A DNA stretch of 64,000 nt, from the NCBI GenBank assembly GCA_021799635.1, contig JAJZAB010000001.1, positions 408,505 through 472,504 of the forward strand, in the 5' to 3' direction. This stretch comes from Microcaldota archaeon. Lineage in GTDB: Archaea > Micrarchaeota > Micrarchaeia > Micrarchaeales > Micrarchaeaceae. Shown here in pieces: positions 8,039-14,081 of this stretch (within the stretch, counting starts at the first letter, position 1; each line of letters begins with the position of its first letter). The notes beneath the pieces were generated by a model. It was not told the origin of the DNA. It ran no database searches and was given only the letters and a program-made list of their open reading frames with translations. Position numbers and translations under genes: made by a program.

Positions 8039-8318
8039 CTTAAAAATTACGACGACAAACACAGGTTCGAAGCTATTCGGGCACTTCGCTTACGGGGGAC
8101 GGCGCTCCAATGAGCTCAAGCCAACAACTTGGCAGTCCAAGGAACCTGAGTCGCTTTTGAGTGGAGGCAAAAGCGACAGCCGAGCAGGAAGAAAACTACA
8201 GTCAAGTGACTTGAATTAAGAAAATTGAGTGTAGTGGATTAAAAGATAAGTTATAAGTATACAAACAATAAAAGACAAGTTATAAATATTAAAACAATAA
8301 TAATGAGTTTGTGATACT
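8039..8318. other. gene-free stretch with a strong inverted repeat (8150-8177)
   Basis: No convincing protein is encoded. GTCGCTTTTG (8150-8159) and CAAAAGCGAC (8168-8177) form a perfect 10-bp stem with an 8-base loop. CTTGG-CAGT-CCAAG and TCAAGT-G-ACTTGA are further short palindromes close by. The stretch could be a structured RNA or decayed DNA behind E1. An AT-rich promoter-like region (8221-8310) precedes the 8319 gene. Confidence 0.4.
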
Positions 8319-8705
8319 ATGGTAGAAAAATTATATCCATCTAAAATTGAAAGGCCGAATACACCTGTAGAGAAAAGTGTTCTTATACAATGGGTCGCTG
8401 GTATGAAGGTAGACGAAATGGCAGCGCAAGATTTTGCAGCCCGTTTGGAAAAAGATGGATTCAAACAGGAGGTGGGGGCCTTTCTTCAGCAAGGCTGGAG
8501 GATGTGGGAACAACTCAGGTTGCCTAGAATAATAATTAGCGATGGATATCATATTGTAACTTATGAATGCGATGATGCTACAAAGCTATTGAGAAGTTTT
8601 GTAGAAGCGCAGGAAGATACAGTAAAAACAGTAAACAACCATTTAGGAATCGTTGTTCCCGCGCCATTTACAGCACTATCATGGGCAGATTTGGAAAGAA
8701 AATAG
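8319..8705 (+). CDS. protein of unknown function (128 aa)
   Basis: A soluble, mixed alpha/beta-looking protein (VLIQWVAGMKVDEMAAQDFA, QQGWRMWEQLRLPR). No domain is recognised. ATG 8319 follows an AT-rich promoter-like region and a short GTGAT. Codon use is more AT-rich than in the housekeeping genes of this window, which fits its place in an acquired island. Confidence 0.55.
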   Translation: MVEKLYPSKIERPNTPVEKSVLIQWVAGMKVDEMAAQDFAARLEKDGFKQEVGAFLQQGWRMWEQLRLPRIIISDGYHIVTYECDDATKLLRSFVEAQEDTVKTVNNHLGIVVPAPFTALSWADLERK

Positions 8706-8829
8706 CAACCTTGTTCTATTGTTTCAAGATCGTTCACTTACGTGTTATTGGTATTTCAACTAGTTCGACTTTACCGTAACCGCACCTGCATGCTATATAA
8801 ATGCTAATTTTCAAAAGAGCATACAGATA

Positions 8830-9186
8830 TCAGGTTCGAATGATTGAATTAGCTTGGTGAAAAAGTGAGAACACAAAACCCTGTTTTGTATTCAGAGAGC
8901 GAGCAGCTGTCGGATAAGTCCTGTAAAATGTCATATGAATTTTCCTTTTAGTGTATTTTATCCTAAAGCAGTCGTTCAGTAGGTTGAAGAAAACGTCTCT
9001 CTTGTTGGCCACGCGTTGGACCCCCCATACCATCTTTCGCCCTCCAAATACGTTTGTGCCATTTGGTTTTGGCAGTGGCATATGAATGCCCTTCATCGAG
9101 GCCCTTCCATCCTGGATTGGAATCAAGCTTTTGGCATCATTTTCCGAAAATATGTGCAGTTTGTGGAGTTCGGCATTCAGCCTCAC
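8830..9186 (-). CDS. possible protein of unknown function (118 aa), or decayed sequence
   Basis: The frame lies 46 bases downstream of the HAD gene on the same strand and begins with GTG. The product is basic with no recognised domain. The surrounding 8706-9232 region holds nothing else I can identify beyond a TATA-like GCTATATAAA near 8793. It may be non-coding. Confidence 0.25.
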   Translation of the reverse strand: MRLNAELHKLHIFSENDAKSLIPIQDGRASMKGIHMPLPKPNGTNVFGGRKMVWGVQRVANKRDVFFNLLNDCFRIKYTKRKIHMTFYRTYPTAARSLNTKQGFVFSLFHQANSIIRT

Positions 9187-9232
9187 CAGCTTCCCCTCCG
9201 CCTCTCAGCACCTTTATTGTGCATTTGGTCAA

Positions 9233-9922
9233 CTACAGTATATCTGATCCAACAATCTTGGGCAGTTCGTTGAGCGTTTCTATCTTAAAGTCATAAGTAC
9301 TGCTGTCGTATTCCCTTGCCTTTCTAACAACTAAGCAGAATTTTATCCCAAGAGTCCTGCATTTTCCATCCTTCTCGATGCTGTCTCCGACCATGAGGCA
9401 TTCTTCAGCACGCAAGCCTGTTCTGCTCAGCGCGAGCGAAAACACACTGCCACTTTCCTTATCGGCATAGAGTTCTGCGGTCATAAAGACATGGCTGAAC
9501 ATATCAAGCACGCCAAATTCGTGCAGGGATTCTCTCACTTCTGAGAAGGTATCATCGCTTATCAATGACAACTTGTACTCTCCAGCCAACTCTTTCAGAA
9601 GTTTTTGCGCGTTATCATACAGCTTTACATTCTTTCTTCTGTAATCTTCAACCATCTGGTAAAGGTTAGTTGCCTGCGCAGCATTCAATCCGAGATTCAG
9701 CTCTTTTGGAATGTTCTTTACGAGAAACTCCAACCCTGTTTTGTAGCCCATGCGGTTCTTTGCATCATATTCTCCTGCCAGTTTTGTAAGAGCCGCATAG
9801 AACTCTTTGTCTGCGAAGCCGCCGAATGTCCTTAGTCTGGCCATTATCTGGGCATCTACAGCATCCTGCCAGCTGTTGTCGACAAGTGTGCCGTTCCCGT
9901 CAAAAAATATCCCCCTGAACAT
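9233..9922 (-). CDS. HAD-superfamily hydrolase-like protein, altered motif I
   Basis: Motif I reads FFDGNGTLVD at residues 6-15, motif II is LISDDT, the motif III Lys is in YADKESGS, and motif IV is LMVGDSIEKDG. A helical cap lies between motifs I and II. The usual DxDGT has become DGNGT: the second Asp, the general acid/base of phosphatases, is Asn. Reduced or altered phosphatase activity is inferred. The length of 229 residues is normal for the phosphoglycolate phosphatase-like branch. It lies in the tRNA-Asn island, 82 bases after the VOC gene. Confidence 0.8.
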   Translation of the reverse strand: MFRGIFFDGNGTLVDNSWQDAVDAQIMARLRTFGGFADKEFYAALTKLAGEYDAKNRMGYKTGLEFLVKNIPKELNLGLNAAQATNLYQMVEDYRRKNVKLYDNAQKLLKELAGEYKLSLISDDTFSEVRESLHEFGVLDMFSHVFMTAELYADKESGSVFSLALSRTGLRAEECLMVGDSIEKDGKCRTLGIKFCLVVRKAREYDSSTYDFKIETLNELPKIVGSDIL

Positions 9923-10004
9923 TGTTATCCACGCATTAGTTCTGATATTGAATTGTAATATGTTCTGGAAAACAGCACTCTGAGCTCAGCTAGCGCTTCT
10001 TTCT

Positions 10005-10448
10005 TCACTTTTGTGCAGAGTCAACCTTGTTATTATTTTTGGCGGCCACGAATATCCAGTGTCTGTGGAATTTATCATACATCTGCCCGTACATGCCAAA
10101 CGGCATTTGATGCAGTTCTTGAAACCTATCCTTTTCTGCTCCAACTGCAAGCCTGTCAAATACTGTCTTCACTTCATCATAGCTACCTGTAACAAATACG
10201 GCGTACATCTCTCCCAGTATAGGTTCATATTGCGGGGCTGCCATCCAGTCGGTGGCAGATATATCGATCGCCCCATTTTTTATGTGTGCATTGATGATCC
10301 TGTTATGCTTTTCTTGAGGGAACATGCTTTTCATAGGTGTGTCCGCAAGTTTTGTCAACGTCAGTTCTCCTCCAAAGCATTTGTGGTAAAAGGTCATCGC
10401 TTCGCCGCAGTCACCGTCAAATAAGAGAAATGGGGTGGTTTGTAGCAT
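10005..10448 (-). CDS. VOC-superfamily (PhnB/glyoxalase-like) protein
   Basis: The 147-residue protein shows the PhnB-type VOC pattern: TPFLLFDGDCGEAMTFYHKC at the start, GGELTLTKL, then IINAHIKNGAIDISATDW and a C-terminal MYGQMYDKFHRHWIF. Proteins of this family are often found with AHSA1/SRPBCC proteins, and one is encoded at 13.5 kb in the same island. The substrate is unknown. On the minus strand the gene is preceded by repeat E2 and a TTTAAATAA box. Confidence 0.85.
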   Translation of the reverse strand: MLQTTPFLLFDGDCGEAMTFYHKCFGGELTLTKLADTPMKSMFPQEKHNRIINAHIKNGAIDISATDWMAAPQYEPILGEMYAVFVTGSYDEVKTVFDRLAVGAEKDRFQELHQMPFGMYGQMYDKFHRHWIFVAAKNNNKVDSAQK

Positions 10449-10501
10449 ATTTTCACTTTTTTAGCTATATACTTTTTAGCTATATAAGATTCAAATTATT
10501 T

Positions 10502-10551
10502 AAATCCTCCTTGTCGGAGATGTGCCTGACGCACATCTTGTGCTTCGGGCG
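10502..10551 (+). repeat. 50-bp hairpin repeat, copy E2
   Basis: Begins AAATCCTCCTTGTCGGAG, with stem GATGTGC/GCACATC around loop CTGAC and end TTGTGCTTCGGGCG. Compared with E1, one stem pair changes from C-G to T-A on both arms, so pairing is kept. On the minus strand it lies 53 bases upstream of the VOC gene and next to GGAGGATTTAAATAA, which looks like a BRE/TATA box. Confidence 0.85.
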
Positions 10552-10640
10552 AAAATGGCTTATTTTGCTTAGTTTGTCGTCTAGAAGCTATGCTTAATTT
10601 ATACGCCATGAGAAGGCGTTAATATGACAGGTACGGTGCC

Positions 10641-11204
10641 TTACTTACTACTTAATTTCATTTTAACAAGCTTCCATTTCTGTTTCTTATTGCTTCTAGT
10701 ACCAGCATAAATGCAAGTTAACCTGATCTTAAATTTTATCTTATAGTTCTTGTAATTCTTTATTATCTTATAAAATTTTTCTTTATCTAAATCCGTTCTA
10801 GCAAGACTTATATGTGGTTTGAATGTTCTATACCTCCAATAATTATAATCTTCAATGCCTTTGTTAAAGATCCTATATAATCTAGTAAGCTCTTTACTAG
10901 GTTCAACACCGATGTATACAACATAATTTATTTTATTATCGCTTTTGTGTGCCTTTCTAAAATAGCCTATTCCATTAATTTGTAAATAAAATGGCTTAAC
11001 AAATTCGAGCCTTTTGTTATAATATTTGATTATCTCCTTAACCTCTTTATCTTCTAACTTTTCTTGAGGATAAAGAAATGAGATATGGGGTCCTTTTTGA
11101 TCTTTAAGGGCTTTGTACACTTTATATTTTCTAGCTACCTCCTTAGTTAAAGTGACCAACCTCTTATCTGGAATTAGAATGAATACTTCAAATTTGGTCT
11201 TCAT
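10641..11204 (-). CDS. 2H phosphoesterase-superfamily protein
   Basis: The two HxS/T motifs of 2H phosphoesterases are present: GPHISFLYP (about residue 39) and KPHISLAR (about 133), in a protein of 187 residues. Members hydrolyse cyclic phosphates in RNA or nucleotides; the substrate here is unknown. Composition is very rich in Lys, Ile and Tyr with AT-rich codons, clearly unlike the neighbouring core genes, and suggests horizontal transfer. It starts at ATG 11204. Confidence 0.75.
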   Translation of the reverse strand: MKTKFEVFILIPDKRLVTLTKEVARKYKVYKALKDQKGPHISFLYPQEKLEDKEVKEIIKYYNKRLEFVKPFYLQINGIGYFRKAHKSDNKINYVVYIGVEPSKELTRLYRIFNKGIEDYNYWRYRTFKPHISLARTDLDKEKFYKIIKNYKNYKIKFKIRLTCIYAGTRSNKKQKWKLVKMKLSSK

Positions 11205-11255
11205 AGGCCAATATCGAAACTCATTAATTAATTACTTCACCTAATCTATTATGCA

Positions 11256-11609
11256 ATAAATTATCCGAATTTAGAAGAAATTACAGAAGTAAACAAAAAG
11301 ATAGGATCAAACGGTGCATTCATCAATAAAAATAATCTTGAATTTACATTAGAAAAGACAAAGAACGCCAAAACTTTGTCTAAAGCAGCGTCAGTGCTAC
11401 TTTACGGAATTGTAACTGGTCATCCATTTGTGGATGGAAACAAGAGAACTGCTCTTATAGCTACTGAACTATTCTTGAAAATTAACGGCAAGGAATTGGA
11501 ATACAGCAAGGACGACGAGCACCTTATGGAAAGGGTTTTATATGACATCGCACAGAATAATATCAAGGAAGAATCCTTAGAAAAAATCATTTCTGAGTTG
11601 ATTAAATGA
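11256..11609 (+). CDS. Fic/Doc-family toxin-like protein without a canonical start codon
   Basis: The Fic signature HPFVDGNKRTA is intact. Upstream residues (NLEEITEVNKKIGSNGAF, NNLEFTLEKTKNAKTLSKAA) look like a normal Doc N terminus. The frame is open back to 11232, but contains no ATG, GTG or TTG before TTG 11376, which would cut off half the domain. ATA 11256 is the most plausible start, or the gene has lost its start. Fic/Doc proteins AMP-ylate or phosphorylate targets such as EF-Tu. No Phd-like antitoxin is seen upstream. Confidence 0.6.
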   Translation: MNYPNLEEITEVNKKIGSNGAFINKNNLEFTLEKTKNAKTLSKAASVLLYGIVTGHPFVDGNKRTALIATELFLKINGKELEYSKDDEHLMERVLYDIAQNNIKEESLEKIISELIK

Positions 11610-11719
11610 CAGAACATGAAGCAATGATTGATTCATTAATATTAAAGTGGAAGAGACTCATACAATGGCTAGCCGATGAGAGGCTTGCCAAGGAACGAAG
11701 AGACATTAAATCTAGATAA
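11606..11719 (+). CDS. possible small protein coupled to the Fic gene (37 aa)
   Basis: ATG 11606 overlaps the Fic stop in an ATGA arrangement, which suggests translational coupling. The product is helical and charged (MTEHEAMIDSLILKWKRLIQ). It could be an antitoxin-like partner, but there is no family match to support that. Confidence 0.35.
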   Translation: MTEHEAMIDSLILKWKRLIQWLADERLAKERRDIKSR

Positions 11720-11776
11720 ACCTGGTGAAAACTATGCCAAAAACAAATGGGCGTAGGACTTCTCATCCTGTGGCCT

Positions 11777-11798
11777 GCTTAGGGCGATGTGCTTCAAG
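11777..11798 (+). repeat. att-like direct repeat, internal copy
   Basis: GCTTAGGGCG plus ATGTGCTTCAAG matches the tRNA-Asn 3'-end repeat (3755-3776) at 19 of 22 positions. It may mark a junction between successive insertions within the island. Confidence 0.45.
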
Positions 11799-11943
11799 TG
11801 CGGCTCCTATTACCTTTCCGCGTCCTTCCCCTAAAAACGGGTCTCCAGAATAAGGTTACTAACCCTAAAGCTATCATGATAACGCCAACGGTAGCAAATG
11901 TACTAGCAAATGGCACTATATGCCCAATACCTAAGCTTTCCAT
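11794..11943 (-). CDS. small membrane protein (49 aa)
   Basis: ATG 11943 opens a 49-codon frame with one membrane helix (STFATVGVIMIALGLVTLFW) and a basic C-terminal tail (FRGRTRKGNRSR). Repeat E3 and a TTTAAATAA box lie about 28 bases upstream, a spacing typical of a leaderless archaeal promoter. The function is unknown. Its last codons overlap the internal att-like repeat. Confidence 0.5.
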   Translation of the reverse strand: MESLGIGHIVPFASTFATVGVIMIALGLVTLFWRPVFRGRTRKGNRSRT

Positions 11944-11970
11944 GTTATTACCCTCTTATTTAACTTATTT

Positions 11971-12020
11971 AAAGGTTCTTTGTCTGAGATGTGCCCGGCG
12001 CACATCTTGTGCATCGGGCG
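11971..12020 (+). repeat. 50-bp hairpin repeat, copy E3
   Basis: The 50 bases begin AAAGGTTCTTTGTCTGAG, have stem GATGTGC/GCACATC around loop CCGGC, and end TTGTGCATCGGGCG. On the minus strand it is followed by TTTAAATAA and then the 49-aa membrane protein. Confidence 0.8.
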
Positions 12021-12081
12021 CCTAATACTGACCAAATCTGTAAAGGGCCAAAGATATTTATATATTATCATCTCTATATAA

Positions 12082-12097
12082 CAATATAGTTATATTG
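12082..12097 (+). promoter_or_regulatory. palindrome upstream of the AbiE pair (probable operator)
   Basis: CAATATA-GT-TATATTG is a perfect inverted repeat. It lies between the TATA-like ATTTATATAT (near 12055-12064) and the antitoxin coding region. AbiEi proteins are known to repress their own operon by binding inverted repeats, so an operator is inferred. Confidence 0.55.
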
Positions 12098-12107
12098 GAG
12101 TGATATT

Positions 12108-12680
12108 ATAAAGGAACTACAGTTATACCAGATTAGGGATCGTGCAGTCGCTTCGGGCAGGGCGGTGTACTCTGTCCAACAACTCTCGAACCTAATAGGT
12201 AAATCTAAGGCTGTATCTACTGTATACTCATCTAGGCTGGTCAAGAAGGGGCTTGCAATCAGGGTCATGAAGGGCACAATCTCGTTTGTTGATGATCTTT
12301 TTGTGATTGCAACACAACTAGTCGAGCCGTCTTACATTTCGCTCAACTCCGCCCTTCTTTTTCACGAAGTACTACAGCAGATCCCTAAAGCAATAGAATG
12401 CGCTACAACCAAGAATTCACTAAAATACAATAATGTAAAGGCCATCTATCACAAGATTCCAAAGAGCTTGTTCTACGGCTACAAGAGGTACGGCAAGGCA
12501 AACAGCTATATATTCGTTGCCGAGCCGGAGAAGGCAATCATTGACGGAATCTATCTGAATTTATACGGAAAGAAGGATCTGGATGAGTTGGCACCCAAAG
12601 TAAGCAACACAAGGCTCCTGGAGCTGGCGGACAGGTTCGATGGCAGAGGTAGCAAAAAGATAAGGTCAATGATAAAATGA
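12108..12680 (+). CDS. abiEi: AbiEi-like antitoxin (type IV toxin-antitoxin)
   Basis: The N-terminal winged helix (SVQQLSNLIGKSKAVSTVYS, RLVKKGLAIRV) and the C-terminal region (YISLNSALLFHE, AEPEKAIIDGIYLNLYG) match the AbiEi antitoxin and regulator family. The only canonical start, GTG 12165, removes about 19 residues that read as normal protein (KELQLYQIRDRAVASGRAV). ATA 12108 or ATT 12105 is therefore preferred. The toxin gene follows with an ATGA overlap. Confidence 0.8.
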   Translation: MKELQLYQIRDRAVASGRAVYSVQQLSNLIGKSKAVSTVYSSRLVKKGLAIRVMKGTISFVDDLFVIATQLVEPSYISLNSALLFHEVLQQIPKAIECATTKNSLKYNNVKAIYHKIPKSLFYGYKRYGKANSYIFVAEPEKAIIDGIYLNLYGKKDLDELAPKVSNTRLLELADRFDGRGSKKIRSMIK

Positions 12681-13426
12681 TAAGCAAAAATGAACTGCTT
12701 GAGATAGCAAAACTGATGGGAATGAACCCATGGCAGCAGGAAAAGCATTACGTACAATATCTTGCCCTCAATGGCATTGCAGAAGAGCCCCTTGTTTTCA
12801 AGGGTGGCACCTATCTCTGGTTTGCCCATGGGCTTGGCAGGTTTTCCGAAGACCTTGATTTTACGGCTTCTGAGCCGCTCCCGAGTAACATAGCAGAAAA
12901 AGTATCTACCAATCTAGGGCTTTTTGGAGTTGAGAACCAAATCAAGCATATAACAAATAATGAAACAACGCTTTCATTCAGGATTAGTGCGAAGGGGCCG
13001 CTCAGCACAGCAAAAATAGATGAATGCATAGTCTACATAGAAATAAGCAAAAGAGAGCAGATACTAAAGAAGGTGTTGCCCGTGAAGCTTGATTATCCGG
13101 CTTATTCATCTCCTATAAAGACCATCTCAGGAATGGCCCTTGAGGAAGTTGGCGCAGAAAAGGTTCGAGCCATATTTACCAGGCAAAAGGCAAGAGACAT
13201 ATTTGATCTGCATTATTTGATATCAAAAAAGCGGATAAAATTTGATGAGAATCTAGTAAACTCAAAGCTGCAATATTATAAGATGAAGTTTTCTGCAAGC
13301 CTGTTTCTAAAGGCCATTGCTGATAAGCAGGACTACTATGTCAGGGAACTGAAAGGGCTTGTGTTCGGAGAATTACCGCAGTTCAGGGAAATCAAGAAAA
13401 GCCTATCGGATTGGATTAGCAGATAG
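12677..13426 (+). CDS. abiEii: AbiEii-like nucleotidyltransferase toxin
   Basis: The nucleotidyltransferase motifs are present: FKGGTYLW followed by RFSEDLDF (GG and S-x-D-x-D), then the conserved Lys region VRAIFTRQKARDIFDLHYL. The family transfers nucleotides to RNA targets such as tRNA and halts growth unless neutralised by AbiEi. The length of 249 residues is normal. ATG 12677 overlaps the antitoxin stop, so translation is coupled. Confidence 0.88.
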   Translation: MISKNELLEIAKLMGMNPWQQEKHYVQYLALNGIAEEPLVFKGGTYLWFAHGLGRFSEDLDFTASEPLPSNIAEKVSTNLGLFGVENQIKHITNNETTLSFRISAKGPLSTAKIDECIVYIEISKREQILKKVLPVKLDYPAYSSPIKTISGMALEEVGAEKVRAIFTRQKARDIFDLHYLISKKRIKFDENLVNSKLQYYKMKFSASLFLKAIADKQDYYVRELKGLVFGELPQFREIKKSLSDWISR

Positions 13427-13452
13427 CTCCCCCGAAAAGGCCAAAATTATAG

Positions 13453-13502
13453 CTCTGTACCTTGTCCGAGATATGCCTGACGTACATCTTATTCTTCGGG
13501 CG
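13453..13502 (+). repeat. 50-bp hairpin repeat, copy E4 (most diverged)
   Basis: The stem region reads GATATGC-CTGAC-GTACATC, which pairs less well than the other copies, and the end is TTATTCTTCGGGCG. It lies between the convergent 3' ends of the AbiEii and SRPBCC genes, so it is not in a promoter position. Together with E5 it brackets the SRPBCC gene. Confidence 0.75.
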
Positions 13503-13526
13503 ATGGCATCCAAGTTATACTTCCTC

Positions 13527-13985
13527 TCATTTTTCCTTCTTTTCTTTAGGATTTGGCTGGCCATCGCCTTTCATGATAAAGTTGCGCAAACTAGTTTTTA
13601 TGTAAAAACCCCATGCGTCCGAACAGGCATCGTAGCATTCGATTTTTGGAGCAAGGCCAACGTGCGTGAAACGCAGTTCTGTCTTGCTGCCTTTTTTGGT
13701 TATATCAAATACAATGTCCGTGCCGTTCCATTCTTCTTTATCTTTTATAAAGCTAAGATAACTGTCCACAACGTGCCATACTACTCTTTTGCCTGGGATA
13801 AGTTTTGTTATCTTTTGTTTTGAACGGTGCATGTCCTTGTAGTGGTACTCCCACACAGCACCAAGCCTATCTGTCCTACCCGTGATCTCTCCAGACCACC
13901 ACTTTCGAACATTGTTGATTGCCTTAAAAACCTCTTCTGGGCTTTTATCTACCAAAATCGTAATAGTATAATCCTGACCAGCCAT
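13527..13985 (-). CDS. SRPBCC/AHSA1-domain protein
   Basis: From ATG 13985 the 152-residue protein reads TITILVDKSPEEVFKAINNV, then WWSGEITG, VWHVVDSYLSF, WNGTDIVFDITKKG, and ends with a helix (ACSDAWGFYIKTSLRNFIM). This is the AHSA1 branch of the SRPBCC fold, which binds hydrophobic ligands in a deep cavity. The frame is open further upstream, but that part is repeat E5 and not protein. A TTTAAATAA box about 30 bases before the ATG fits a leaderless transcript. Confidence 0.85.
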   Translation of the reverse strand: MAGQDYTITILVDKSPEEVFKAINNVRKWWSGEITGRTDRLGAVWEYHYKDMHRSKQKITKLIPGKRVVWHVVDSYLSFIKDKEEWNGTDIVFDITKKGSKTELRFTHVGLAPKIECYDACSDAWGFYIKTSLRNFIMKGDGQPNPKEKKEK

Positions 13986-14019
13986 ATAGTCCAATTTAAC
14001 CGTGAATTTGAAGTTATTT

Positions 14020-14069
14020 AAATCTTTCTTGTCTGAGATGCGCCTTCGGCGCATCTTGTGCATCGGGCG
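14020..14069 (+). repeat. 50-bp hairpin repeat, copy E5
   Basis: Begins AAATCTTTCTTGTCTGAG, with stem GATGCGC/GCGCATC around loop CTTCG, and ends TTGTGCATCGGGCG. On the minus strand it lies 34 bases upstream of the SRPBCC start and abuts GATTTAAATAA. Its right end runs into the att-like repeat at 14060. Confidence 0.85.
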
Positions 14070-14081
14070 CTGCGCTTCAGG
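14060..14081 (+). repeat. att-like direct repeat, right end of the island
   Basis: GCATCGGGCG plus CTGCGCTTCAGG matches the tRNA-Asn 3'-end repeat at 3755-3776 in 20 of 22 positions, in the same orientation. It contains the stop codon of the large surface protein that begins the next region. Confidence 0.6.

Noticed and set aside
7998-8219. 73-codon frame across repeat E1 and the hairpin stretch
   Set aside because: The N-terminal residues are simply the translated 50-bp repeat, and similar residues appear wherever the repeat occurs. No family resemblance in the rest.
13359-13823. 154-codon frame across the AbiEii end, repeat E4 and the SRPBCC gene
   Set aside because: It is antisense to the SRPBCC gene and crosses three unrelated units.
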